Source: Ruminococcaceae bacterium UBA4871 (GTDB taxonomy: Bacteria > Bacillota > Clostridia > Oscillospirales > Acutalibacteraceae). Taken from it: a stretch of 28,927 nucleotides of DNA. The stretch lies in NCBI GenBank assembly GCA_002399445.1, contig DHDR01000007.1:15707-44633 (forward strand), given 5' to 3'. Under the pieces are notes generated by a model, which saw only the letters and a list, made by a program, of their open reading frames with translations, did no database searches and was not told the DNA's origin. This document shows, one piece after another, positions 16,115 through 23,653 of this stretch. Position 1 is the first letter of the stretch. Every line of letters begins with the position of its first letter. The position numbers were made by a program, and so were the translations under genes.

Positions 16115-18250
16115 TTACAATTCCGGTCCGCTGGGACTCTGCAGAGGATGGACCGGTTTGTTGCGTTCCTGAATTTCCAGTTTTCGAACAGATTCCTGTG
16201 CACGGCGGCTGAATTCCAACTGGCAGTTGCAGGGGGACTTTCCGCGGCGGTCAATGTGCTGGTATTCCTTACTGTTCTGCATCATTTGTGCATTTATATT
16301 GTCACTCAGCATTAAGTCAAGCATACTAAATGCGCGTTGCTTTAGGTCCGGATCCTCAATAGGGAAAACCAACTCCACGCGCCGGTCCAGATTGCGGGGC
16401 ATCCAATCGGCACTGCCCATGTAGATCTGTGGGTCCCCGGCATTTTCAAACCGGAAAATGCGGCTATGTTCCAGCAACTGCCCGACAATGCTGGTGACCT
16501 GTATGTGGTCACTGGTGCCCGGAATTCCCGGAATCAGGCAGCAGATACCGCGCACGATGAGCCGCACTGGCACTCCGGCTTTGCTGGCATCATACAGCAG
16601 AGCAATTATTTCTGGATCAACAAGGGAATTGACCTTTGCGGTAATGCCGCTTGGCATGCCTAATAAAGCATTTTGTGTTTCGCGGCGGATTCTGTATTCA
16701 AAAAAGCTGCGCATGCCGTGCGGCGCCACAATCATTTTGTTGTATTCCGGTGGGCGGCTGTATCCCGTCAAGACATTAAAAAGGCTGCTGGCATCAATTC
16801 CAAATGGTTCCTTACAGGTAAAGAGCCCTACATCTGTGTAGGTTTTAGCGGTGGAATCATTGTAATTTCCGGTTCCCATATGCAGATAGCGGCGGATACC
16901 GTCTTCTTCCCGCCGGACGACAAGGGCAATCTTACAATGTGTTTTCAGACCGGCTAGGCCGTAAATTACGTGGCACCCCGCTTTTTCCAGCTTTTTTGCC
17001 CAAAGGATATTGTTTTCTTCATCAAAGCGGGCTTTCAGCTCCACCAGCACCGTAACTTGCTTGCCGTTTTCTGCGGCGCGGATCAACGCGGCAATAATGG
17101 GAGAATGCCCGCTGACACGATAAAGTGTTTGTTTAATGGCCAGTACGTCTTTGTCTTCAGCAGCGGCACGAATAAAATCCACCACGATTTCAAAACTTTC
17201 ATAAGGATGGTGTACCATGCGGTCCTTTTCCCGAATTGCTTCAAAAATATCGGTATGCCCCCAAAAATCGGCGGGAGGATAGACCGGAGTGATAGGGTTA
17301 AAACACATATTTTCACAGCCGGGAAGGTTTGCAAATTTTGAAAAGAATGTAAGATCCAGCGGGCCGGAAAGTTCATAGATACTTTTTTCTTCCACATCGA
17401 GCATTTCCAGCAAAAACGCTTTTGTTGCTGGGTCGCATTTTTGCAGCAGTTCCAGCCGCACCGGAGCACCGCGCTTGCGCTTTTTAATGGATTTCTGAAT
17501 TTCTATCAATAAATCTTCGGCTTCCTCATCAATGTCAAGGTCGCTGTTTCGTGTGATGCGGAACGGGCAGGCGGAAAGGATACGGCGTTCCTCAAAGAGT
17601 TTTTCCATGCAGTAGATGATTACATTTTCAAGGAGAACAAAACAGCGTGTTCCTTTGCTGGGCAGTTCCAGATAGCGGGAAAGGATAGACGGAACCTGCA
17701 CCACAGCGAAACAATCCTCTTCGTTATCCTTTGCCTGTAACCGCACGGCAATATTAAGGCTTTTATTGGAAAGGAAAGGGAAAGGGCGGCTGCGGTCTAC
17801 CGCCAGAGGGGTTAATACGGGAAATAAAATTTTATTGAAGTATTGAGAAATATATTCCCGCTGTTCCTCGTTCATTTCTTCCGGTGACAGAAAAACAATT
17901 CCAGCCTTTTTGAGTGCCGGCAGGATCGATCTGTGAAGGCAGGAATACTGCTTTTCTGTAAAGGCATGTATTTTTTTTGCGAGCGCTGTAAAAAGTGTAT
18001 CTGGAGTCATTCCGCTGGGGTCCGGCTTGTGATATTTGCTGCGAACCTGTTCCATAACACCGGCAACACGCACCATGAAGAATTCATCCAAATTGCTGGC
18101 CGTGATGGATAAAAACCGCACGCGTTCCATTACCGGATTTTCCTTTTCAAAGCATTCCTCCAAAACACGCATATTGAAATCCATCCAGCTCAGTTCCCGG
18201 TTGTAATAGGGAATTTTCGTTTTCGCCTTGGATGCTGATTTTTCGCTCAT
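16115..18250 (-). CDS. ppk1: polyphosphate kinase 1
   Basis: PPK1 reversibly makes long-chain polyphosphate from the terminal phosphate of ATP. The 711-residue protein has the normal domain series: N domain beginning YYNRELSWMDFN and SNLDEFFMVRVAGV, the head domain, and two phospholipase-D-like C domains. The autophosphorylated histidine is H438 in LKTHCKIALV, followed by HMGTGNYNDSTAKTYTD; the second conserved histidine is H595 in LEHSRIFRF, followed by YMGSADWMPRNLDRRVE. The ATG at 18250 is preceded 6 bases away by GGAGG; a TTG 30 bases earlier is in frame but lies before that site. The gene follows the Ppx-like gene by 50 bases, the classical polyphosphate pairing in reversed order. Confidence 0.97.
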   Translation of the reverse strand: MSEKSASKAKTKIPYYNRELSWMDFNMRVLEECFEKENPVMERVRFLSITASNLDEFFMVRVAGVMEQVRSKYHKPDPSGMTPDTLFTALAKKIHAFTEKQYSCLHRSILPALKKAGIVFLSPEEMNEEQREYISQYFNKILFPVLTPLAVDRSRPFPFLSNKSLNIAVRLQAKDNEEDCFAVVQVPSILSRYLELPSKGTRCFVLLENVIIYCMEKLFEERRILSACPFRITRNSDLDIDEEAEDLLIEIQKSIKKRKRGAPVRLELLQKCDPATKAFLLEMLDVEEKSIYELSGPLDLTFFSKFANLPGCENMCFNPITPVYPPADFWGHTDIFEAIREKDRMVHHPYESFEIVVDFIRAAAEDKDVLAIKQTLYRVSGHSPIIAALIRAAENGKQVTVLVELKARFDEENNILWAKKLEKAGCHVIYGLAGLKTHCKIALVVRREEDGIRRYLHMGTGNYNDSTAKTYTDVGLFTCKEPFGIDASSLFNVLTGYSRPPEYNKMIVAPHGMRSFFEYRIRRETQNALLGMPSGITAKVNSLVDPEIIALLYDASKAGVPVRLIVRGICCLIPGIPGTSDHIQVTSIVGQLLEHSRIFRFENAGDPQIYMGSADWMPRNLDRRVELVFPIEDPDLKQRAFSMLDLMLSDNINAQMMQNSKEYQHIDRRGKSPCNCQLEFSRRAQESVRKLEIQERNKPVHPLQSPSGPEL

Positions 18251-18300
18251 GTTTTTTCCTCCGTTTATCGTGTCGCTCAAAGGCCTCTGCTAAGCTTCCG

Positions 18301-19848
18301 TCAAATCAGGTTTTGCTTAATTTTTAGGACCGGATAAAGGCCGAAAACATCTTTAAAGAAAGTGGAGCACTGCTCAAAGGCCCACTTTTCCAAAGACAGA
18401 TTTTCATTTGATTCGGCGCTAACCACCATTTGTTCATCCAGCAGCTTGACCTTTATGTTCCGGATTTTCTGCTTTTGGGATTTATCAAGCGCGTTTGCCA
18501 GCCGGAAAATCGCAACTAGTTTGGCAATGACAATACGGTTTTGCTCAGACATGGTGGTATATTCCATGCTGTGAAAATCAGGGACGATGTATTCGTTATA
18601 TCTTGCTACATAGGCCGCTAAAAGGATGTTCTGGTTGGTCATGCCGTAAATGTCCGTGTGGCGGATAATATCAAAGCTGGCTTCCAAGTGGTCTTTTACA
18701 GAGACAAAATGTCCGCTTTCATGCAGGATACAGGCAAGCTCCAGGATTAGCCGCTGTTCCGGTCCAAGCCCGTGCAGGGGCTTGAGCCGGTCAAAAATTG
18801 TGCAGGCAATCCGGCGCACAGTGTCCACATGGGTGCGGTTACAGTGATAGCTTTCGGCAATATGGCAGGCACAGGAAATGGCACCATCCCGCACATGTTC
18901 CCAGTATACATCCTTTTGCTTTGGTATGAGCATCTGACGCATCAGGGCATCCCACAGGTCTACCCGAGGTGAAAGAATCTGTTCGGCATCTGTTTTGCAG
19001 ATCAACTGCAGGTAAATTGCAAGTGCAGAATAAAGCAGCTCAGCTGATTTTTCGGAAATATTATAATACTGTGCAATTTTGTCAGCCCGCATGGTGCGGA
19101 TTCGGCGGTACAGTCGGCTGATTTCTTTAACGGGGATTGCATAGATATTCTTTTTGGGTTTTATATGACACAGTTGCGCAATCAGTTCCATTTCGTTTCC
19201 GGTCAAAATTACATTATGAATTTCAAACTGAGAAATGTTTTGATAATTTAACATAGATTCCAGATATTCTTCCACAACTGTGCTGAAATCGTCTGTCTTT
19301 TCCTGAATACTGCCGAGCATATCGTGCAGTTTTAAAGCGCCGATGGGGATGTTTTGGGAGCAGATCATGGCATTTCCATCATAAACGGCTGCACCGATCG
19401 TTCCGGAGCCAATAAAAGAGAGCAGTGAGCAGCCGGGAGCCAATGCGTTGGCTGCTTTCAGCGAAGTTAAAATTTCGGAATAAATCAGTGTCTTTTCATG
19501 GTCATCCTCCAGTACTTCCACATTCAGATTATTCTGCACCCGCAGCTGGTCAAGGACAAAAGCACGGTTTTCGGCTTCCCGCAGAGCTGTGGTGGCGACT
19601 GCCCGGTACTGGGTGATGCCGTATTCTTTCATCAGTGCCGTGAAACCGGAAAGCGCGTGGCTCATTTCCCGAATACATTCAAAGCTGATTTTCTTTTCTG
19701 TAAATACTTCATGCCCAAGTGCCAGTGGATAAACCAGCCGGTCAAGGTCGCAGATTTGCCCTTTTCGCAGCTGGGCGATACGCAATTTTAATTCGCTGGA
19801 TCCAATATCAATGACGGCTGCAACTTTTGGGTATTTCCGCTTATTCAT
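18301..19848 (-). CDS. Ppx/GppA-like protein with altered active site and C-terminal HD-like domain
   Basis: The 515-residue protein has the layout of exopolyphosphatase/pppGpp phosphatase: an ASKHA-fold N-terminal half (VAAVIDIGSSELKLRIAQ at 9-26; YRAVATTALREAENR) and a helical HD-like C-terminal half with ACILHESGHFVS, where HE is normal for Ppx. The second phosphate loop, DIGGGSTE in active enzymes, reads FIGSGTIG here (145-152), so both acidic residues matching E. coli D143 and E150 are gone, and the SGxEEA segment before it reads EDDHEKT. Hydrolase activity is therefore doubtful; it may bind polyphosphate or (p)ppGpp, or regulate the kinase. It is the first gene of an operon with ppk1, with its own promoter 70 bases upstream. 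The start ATG has only a weak ribosome site (AGGCGG). Confidence 0.85.
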   Translation of the reverse strand: MNKRKYPKVAAVIDIGSSELKLRIAQLRKGQICDLDRLVYPLALGHEVFTEKKISFECIREMSHALSGFTALMKEYGITQYRAVATTALREAENRAFVLDQLRVQNNLNVEVLEDDHEKTLIYSEILTSLKAANALAPGCSLLSFIGSGTIGAAVYDGNAMICSQNIPIGALKLHDMLGSIQEKTDDFSTVVEEYLESMLNYQNISQFEIHNVILTGNEMELIAQLCHIKPKKNIYAIPVKEISRLYRRIRTMRADKIAQYYNISEKSAELLYSALAIYLQLICKTDAEQILSPRVDLWDALMRQMLIPKQKDVYWEHVRDGAISCACHIAESYHCNRTHVDTVRRIACTIFDRLKPLHGLGPEQRLILELACILHESGHFVSVKDHLEASFDIIRHTDIYGMTNQNILLAAYVARYNEYIVPDFHSMEYTTMSEQNRIVIAKLVAIFRLANALDKSQKQKIRNIKVKLLDEQMVVSAESNENLSLEKWAFEQCSTFFKDVFGLYPVLKIKQNLI

Positions 19849-19917
19849 TTTGGCACCGCCTGTTTTTAATTTCTAAAAAATTCTCAATCCATATTTAGAT
19901 TAAGTCCTATATTATTC

Positions 19918-19946
19918 ATTATACCAATTTTTCTGTATTCGGGCAA
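19918..19946 (-). promoter_or_regulatory. predicted sigma-A promoter for the ppx-like gene and ppk1
   Basis: On the minus strand TTGCCC (19941-19946) and a perfect TATAAT (19918-19923) are 17 bases apart, giving a leader of about 65 bases. It diverges from the pan promoter at 20040. Confidence 0.6.
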
Positions 19947-19999
19947 GAATCAGCTGTCCAGTATTTACATAATTTTCACAAAGACGGAAAATAGAAGCC

Positions 20000-20011
20000 T
20001 TTGCCGGCAAA
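20000..20011. repeat. 12-bp perfect palindrome between divergent promoters
   Basis: TTTGCCGGCAAA lies between the ppx-ppk1 promoter and the pan promoter. Its place would allow a regulator to act on either one, but no second copy was seen in the window, so this is only a candidate site. Confidence 0.3.
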
Positions 20012-20039
20012 AAATAAATATGAATTTCCTTAGCCCCCC

Positions 20040-20068
20040 TTGATTCTTAGGAATTTATGTATTATACT
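20040..20068 (+). promoter_or_regulatory. predicted sigma-A promoter for the pan operon
   Basis: TTGATT at 20040-20045 and TATACT at 20063-20068 have a 17-base spacer. Transcription would start near 20075, leaving about 270 bases of leader before panG. Confidence 0.65.
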
Positions 20069-20074
20069 GACAAT

Positions 20075-20336
20075 TACGTTAAATCCTTTTAGAAAAAGTA
20101 TCTATGTAATGGCAAATGCGGCGGTATCCGGCAGGAACTGCACACAAAAATTTTTTACACGGATGCACAAGTTTCATATATTTCAAATCTGCTTTGATCC
20201 TCTGTGACAAAGACTGTATAGAATCCTTTTGAAATGATGCCTTTTTGTCTGCAGTATGATGGACTGCTCTTTGTTGAGCTGTCAGCAGATGAAAAGGCAT
20301 TTTTGGTTATGGAAGAGCGGCTTGACGGACTTGGAG
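20075..20336 (+). promoter_or_regulatory. structured 5' leader of the pan operon (candidate regulatory RNA)
   Basis: The leader has no good coding frame but several helices. GTATCCG (20124-20130) pairs with CGGATGC (20160-20166), enclosing a mini-hairpin GCAG-GAA-CTGC (20131-20141). ATTTCAAA (20180-20187) pairs with TTTGAAAT (20228-20235), enclosing CTTTG/CAAAG (20192-20196 with 20208-20212). Next comes the terminator-like hairpin from 20237. GACAAAGA (20206-20213) can instead pair with TTTTTGTC (20242-20249) in the terminator's left arm, a possible antiterminator. A known RNA class, the pan motif, occurs upstream of panB operons in Firmicutes; I cannot tell by eye whether this is a member. 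The ligand, if any, is unknown. Confidence 0.5.
20237..20305 (+). terminator. terminator-like hairpin in the pan leader (attenuator candidate)
   Basis: Arms 20237-20252 and 20285-20300 form a 16-bp stem with two G-U pairs. The loop holds a second hairpin (GACTGCTC with GAGCTGTC, one mismatch), and five T's follow the stem. It stands about 28 bases before the panG ribosome site and after the operon promoter, the place of an attenuator rather than of an operon end. Confidence 0.6.
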
Positions 20337-20345
20337 ATGATGAAT

Positions 20346-21233
20346 GTGAAAATTGGATTTATCGGTGCAGGAAAAGTTGGGAAAGCTCTTGGACTCTATT
20401 TTCAAAACCATCAAATTCCGGTTGCAGGTTACTGCAGCAGAACGCACCGCTCTGCAAAAGCGGCAGCGGAATTGACCGGTACAGAGTGCTTTGCTTCTAT
20501 TCAGGAACTGGCAGATGTCTGCAGCATTCTTTTCCTGACAACATCAGATCAGGCACTTGCAGACGTGGACCATCAAGTTTCCAATCTGCTGCGCTGTCAT
20601 GAGATTGCGTCTGGAAAAGTGTGGCTCCACGTGAGCGGAGCGCACCCTTCCGCCTGCCTTTCCGGCATACAGGCGGCTGGCTGTGCCGTTGGCAGCATGC
20701 ATCCCCTGCAGAGTTTTGGAGACCCGCAGGAAAGTGCAAAAATGCTGGAGAAGACCTATTTCAGCATTGAAGGAATGCCGCAGGCATTGCAGAAGATGAC
20801 TGTAATTCTTACCAAGACAGGGGGAAAGTACAACAAGATTTCTACGGAACAGAAAGCGTTGTACCATGCAGGCGCCTGCATCCTTTCCAATTATCTGGTG
20901 ACGCTGCTGGACAGCGGGATGCATTTTATGGAAGCGGCTGGCATGAATCGGGATACACTGTTTCGGGCAGTTTTTCCGCTGATTGAGGGAACGCTTAAAA
21001 ATGTTCGGCAGAAAGGCACGGTGGAGGCACTGACAGGGCCGATTGTGCGGGGTGATTTCAACACGGTGGCGGTACATTGGAAAGCCATCCGGGAAAAGCT
21101 TCCCGGGGAAGCGGAATTTTATCGGGAAATGGCACTGAAAACAGTTGCAATGGTAGAGGGACAAAAGTTGACCCACAAACAGGCGGAACAATTCCGCAGA
21201 CAATTCAAAGGATGTGGCGACAATGGAAAGTAA
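20346..21233 (+). CDS. panG: ketopantoate reductase PanG (Rossmann/DUF2520 protein)
   Basis: The 295-residue protein starts with an NAD(P)-binding Rossmann motif (MKIGFIGAGKVGKALG), followed by AGYCSRTHRSA, LTTSDQALADV, VSGAHPSACL and SMHPLQSF, then a helical DUF2520 domain (LYHAGACILSNYLVTLL, LTGPIVRGD). This family includes PanG, shown in Francisella to be an alternative ketopantoate reductase unrelated in sequence to classical PanE. It heads a panB-panC-panD operon with no panE, so reduction of ketopantoate to pantoate with NADPH is the natural role. A GGAG lies 9 bases before GTG 20346; ATGs at 20337 and 20340 are also possible and change only 2-3 residues. The open frame runs back to 20256, but that part is the hairpin leader. 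It overlaps panB by 11 bases. Confidence 0.88.
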   Translation: MKIGFIGAGKVGKALGLYFQNHQIPVAGYCSRTHRSAKAAAELTGTECFASIQELADVCSILFLTTSDQALADVDHQVSNLLRCHEIASGKVWLHVSGAHPSACLSGIQAAGCAVGSMHPLQSFGDPQESAKMLEKTYFSIEGMPQALQKMTVILTKTGGKYNKISTEQKALYHAGACILSNYLVTLLDSGMHFMEAAGMNRDTLFRAVFPLIEGTLKNVRQKGTVEALTGPIVRGDFNTVAVHWKAIREKLPGEAEFYREMALKTVAMVEGQKLTHKQAEQFRRQFKGCGDNGK

Positions 21234-22083
21234 GTTTACAGCAAAATCGTTTTTAAAAGCAAAACAGGACCATCAGAAAATCACTATGCTGACTGCTTAT
21301 GACTATTCCATGGCAAAAATCGTTGATGGAAGCGGCATCGACGGCATTTTAGTCGGAGATTCACTTGGCATGGTCATGCAGGGAAAGGATTCAACACTCG
21401 GCGTAACCATGGACAGCGAAACTTATCACTGTCAATGTGTGTCGCGCGGGGTGCAGCATGCGCTGGTTGTCGGGGACATGCCTTTTTTGTCCTATCAAGT
21501 CAGTGATGAGGAAGCAGTCCGCAATGCAGGCAGACTGATTCAGGAAGGCGGTGCTGGCGCCGTCAAATTAGAAGGCGGCAGGCCAATGGCCCGAACCGTC
21601 AAAGCTATTGTACGGGCACAGATTCCGGTTATGGGGCATATCGGTCTAACACCGCAGTCTGTCCATGTATTCGGCGGCTTTAAAGTACAGGGAAAAGAAA
21701 AAGCAAGGGCAAAGGCTCTTTTAGAGGATGCACAAGGACTGGAAGAAGCGGGTGTGTTTGCAATTGTTTTGGAAGCAGTACCGGAAAGTCTTGCAAAGCT
21801 GATTACAGAAAAAGTCAGTGTGCCGACGATCGGAATCGGTGCGGGGCGCTATTGTGATGGACAGATTCTCGTGATTCATGATCTTTTGGGAATGTATTCA
21901 GACTTTACCCCCAAATTTGTTAAGCAGTATGCCAATTTAAAAGAAACGATGTCGGATGCAGTTCAGGCGTACAGCCGGGATGTGCGGGAACAGCGTTTTC
22001 CGGAAAAAAAGCACACATTTTCCATGGATGAATCCATTCTGAAAGATTTAAAAATTTCTTTGCAAGGAGAGATACTGAAATGA
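21223..22083 (+). CDS. panB: 3-methyl-2-oxobutanoate hydroxymethyltransferase
   Basis: PanB makes ketopantoate from 2-ketoisovalerate and 5,10-methylenetetrahydrofolate, the first step to pantothenate. The 286-residue protein is of normal size. Conserved elements are LTAYDYSMAK, GILVGDSLGMV with the metal-binding Asp46, VGDMPFLSYQ with the second Asp, AVKLEGG with the substrate-binding Lys, GHIGLTPQS, IVLEAVP with the catalytic Glu, and GIGAGRYCDGQILV. The ATG at 21223 has AAAGGA 10 bases upstream; an in-frame GTG nine bases earlier is less likely. It overlaps panG by 11 bases and panC by 4, so the operon is tightly coupled. Its folate cofactor is the same one that MetF consumes. Confidence 0.97.
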   Translation: MESKFTAKSFLKAKQDHQKITMLTAYDYSMAKIVDGSGIDGILVGDSLGMVMQGKDSTLGVTMDSETYHCQCVSRGVQHALVVGDMPFLSYQVSDEEAVRNAGRLIQEGGAGAVKLEGGRPMARTVKAIVRAQIPVMGHIGLTPQSVHVFGGFKVQGKEKARAKALLEDAQGLEEAGVFAIVLEAVPESLAKLITEKVSVPTIGIGAGRYCDGQILVIHDLLGMYSDFTPKFVKQYANLKETMSDAVQAYSRDVREQRFPEKKHTFSMDESILKDLKISLQGEILK

Positions 22084-22952
22084 GTCTTGTGAAAACGATC
22101 GCCGAATTGCATTTGGAACTGGAGAGGCGCGGCCGCAAAGAAAAGACATTGGGCTTTGTTGCCACGATGGGATGTCTGCATGAAGGTCATCTTTCTCTCA
22201 TTCAAAAGGCAAAAGCACAGAATGACCTTGTGGTCGTTAGCGTGTTTGTCAACCCCACCCAATTTGGACCGGGGGAGGACTTTGACCGTTACCCGAGAAA
22301 TATTGAACATGATTATCAGTTGGCCAATCAGGCTGGTGCTGATTTGATTTTTGCTCCTGCCGCTGAAGAAATTTATTTGCCGGGTGCTTCCACAGAAGTA
22401 GAAGTCAAGGGAGACTTAACAAAAAAGCTCTGCGGAGCTTCCCGTCCAATTCATTTCAAAGGGGTTACGACCGTTGTCAATACCCTGTTTAATATTATCG
22501 GTCCCGACCGTGCCTATTTTGGTCAAAAGGATGCGCAGCAGGCGGTCGTTGTCAAGAAAATGGTCCGTGACTTACATATTCCGGTTGAAATCGTTGTTTG
22601 TCCGATTGTGCGGGAAAAAGACGGACTTGCCATGAGCTCTCGGAATCTCTATCTCACGCCGCAGGAGCATGAACAGGCACTTTCTCTGAGCCGTGGCCTG
22701 CGGAAGGCTCATGATTTTCTCGCTTCGGGAAAACCGGACTGCCGCAAGACGGAAAATTTGGTTTCGGTCATTCGGCAGGAAATCGAGAAAGAGCCGCTTG
22801 CTCAAATCGAATACGTGGAAGTGCTGGACGCAGGCACGCTGGAAAACATTCCGGAGATCAAACCAGACCGGAGAGCACTGGCAGCCGCTGCGGTTCGTTT
22901 TGGGAAAACTCGTCTGATTGATAATACAATTTTAAGTTTGGAGGACAAGTGA
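22080..22952 (+). CDS. panC: pantothenate synthetase
   Basis: PanC joins pantoate and beta-alanine with ATP to form pantothenate, through a pantoyl-adenylate. The 290-residue protein has the nucleotidyltransferase signature TMGCLHEGHLSLI near residues 29-41 (HxGH type), VFVNPTQFGPGEDFDRYPR, FKGVTTVVNTLFNI, YFGQKDAQQ, and GLAMSSRN, which is the KMSKS-like loop, followed by NLYL. Length is typical. The start ATG overlaps the panB stop as ATGA with GGAGA just upstream. The substrates come from the neighbouring genes: pantoate from panB and panG, beta-alanine from panD. Confidence 0.97.
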   Translation: MSLVKTIAELHLELERRGRKEKTLGFVATMGCLHEGHLSLIQKAKAQNDLVVVSVFVNPTQFGPGEDFDRYPRNIEHDYQLANQAGADLIFAPAAEEIYLPGASTEVEVKGDLTKKLCGASRPIHFKGVTTVVNTLFNIIGPDRAYFGQKDAQQAVVVKKMVRDLHIPVEIVVCPIVREKDGLAMSSRNLYLTPQEHEQALSLSRGLRKAHDFLASGKPDCRKTENLVSVIRQEIEKEPLAQIEYVEVLDAGTLENIPEIKPDRRALAAAAVRFGKTRLIDNTILSLEDK

Positions 22953-22953
22953 G

Positions 22954-23319
22954 TTGTTGATTCATATGCTGAAAGCTAAAATTCATCGCGCAACTGTAAC
23001 ACAGGCGGATCTCAATTATGTCGGCAGCATCACCATTGACCGAAAGCTTCTGGAGGCTGCTGGAATCCTCGAATATGAGCAGGTTCAAGTTGCAGATATT
23101 GATAATGGGAACCGGCTGGTCACTTATGCGATTGCGGGAGAACCGGGAAGTGGCATCATCTGTATCAATGGTGCTGGAGCAAGGCTTGTCAGCCGCGGAG
23201 ATAAAGTGATTATTATGTGCTATTGTCAGCTGATGGAGCAGGAAGCAGATGACTTCCATCCTCAAATCGTTTTTGTTAATGAAAAGAATGCGGTCTGCAG
23301 GCAAGAGGCCTGCCGTTGA
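22954..23319 (+). CDS. panD: aspartate 1-decarboxylase precursor
   Basis: PanD decarboxylates L-aspartate to beta-alanine. It is made as a precursor that cleaves itself between Gly24 and Ser25 (YVGS), where the serine becomes the pyruvoyl cofactor; these positions fall exactly as in the E. coli enzyme when the TTG at 22954 is used as start. A GGAGG site 9 bases upstream of that TTG supports it, whereas the in-frame ATG at 22966 is 21 bases away. The 121 residues also show HRATVTQADLNY, YAIAGEPGSGIICINGAGA and GDKVIIMCYCQ, as expected. It is the last pan gene. No good terminator follows: a 6-bp hairpin within the gene end (23297-23313) lacks a T run, so some readthrough into the thi leader is possible. 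Confidence 0.96.
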   Translation: MLIHMLKAKIHRATVTQADLNYVGSITIDRKLLEAAGILEYEQVQVADIDNGNRLVTYAIAGEPGSGIICINGAGARLVSRGDKVIIMCYCQLMEQEADDFHPQIVFVNEKNAVCRQEACR

Positions 23320-23353
23320 CAGAGGCTGGCATTGTGCACAGAGAAAATCCTGC

Positions 23354-23382
23354 TTGACAAAATTTTCTGTATGTGCAATACT
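23354..23382 (+). promoter_or_regulatory. predicted sigma-A promoter for the thi operon
   Basis: A perfect TTGACA at 23354-23359 is followed after 17 bases by AATACT at 23377-23382. It lies 35 bases after panD and about 75 bases before the TPP riboswitch. Confidence 0.6.
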
Positions 23383-23455
23383 GTAAATGCAAATGAGAAG
23401 CTGTAGAAGACATTTGCATAACAAATACGGCAATAGATAGCCGTTATATTTAGGC

Positions 23456-23543
23456 TTTGCAGGGGTGCTCTTGATGAGCTGAGAGGACAAAATGAATGTC
23501 TGACCCTTTGAACCTGTCAGTTAATACTGTCGTAGGAAGCAAA
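23456..23543 (+). promoter_or_regulatory. TPP riboswitch (THI element)
   Basis: The conserved thi-box core is present: GGGGTGCTC, GAGCTGAGAGG at 23476-23486, ACCCTTTGAACCTG at about 23503-23516, and AGTTAATACTG followed by CGTAGGAA. P1 can close with TTTGC (23456-23460) and GCAAA (23539-23543). It binds thiamine pyrophosphate and stands directly before a terminator and the thi genes, so it should switch the operon off when thiamine is plentiful. Confidence 0.97.
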
Positions 23544-23560
23544 TCGTACTTGAAATTATG

Positions 23561-23601
23561 AGAAGCACAATTGCGAAGCGATGCAGTTGTGCTTCTTTTT
23601 T
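23561..23601 (+). terminator. riboswitch-controlled terminator of the thi operon
   Basis: AGAAGCACAA (23561-23570) pairs with TTGTGCTTCT (23587-23596), with an extra inner TGC/GCA, followed by a run of T's to 23601. GAAGCA in the 3' strand of the riboswitch (23536-23541) repeats part of the left arm and could pair with TGCTTC (23590-23595) as an antiterminator when no ligand is bound. Confidence 0.9.
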
Positions 23602-23653
23602 ATTTGTATCAAGTGTATCAAGCAGGGCAAAGCCGAAAGCAGGGAGGTGTGCT

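Noticed and set aside
20256..20345. N-terminal extension of panG from the ATG at 20256
   Set aside because: The added 30 residues are encoded by the terminator hairpin and lie before the Rossmann strand; the GGAG site supports a start at 20337-20346.
20544..21203. 219-residue frame on the minus strand opposite panG
   Set aside because: The plus strand carries a clear Rossmann/DUF2520 protein in a tight operon; the antisense frame shows no domain and no ribosome site.
22858..23490. 210-residue minus-strand frame across panC end, panD and the riboswitch
   Set aside because: It would run through panD and the thi promoter and into the riboswitch, all well supported on plus, and has no recognisable motif.
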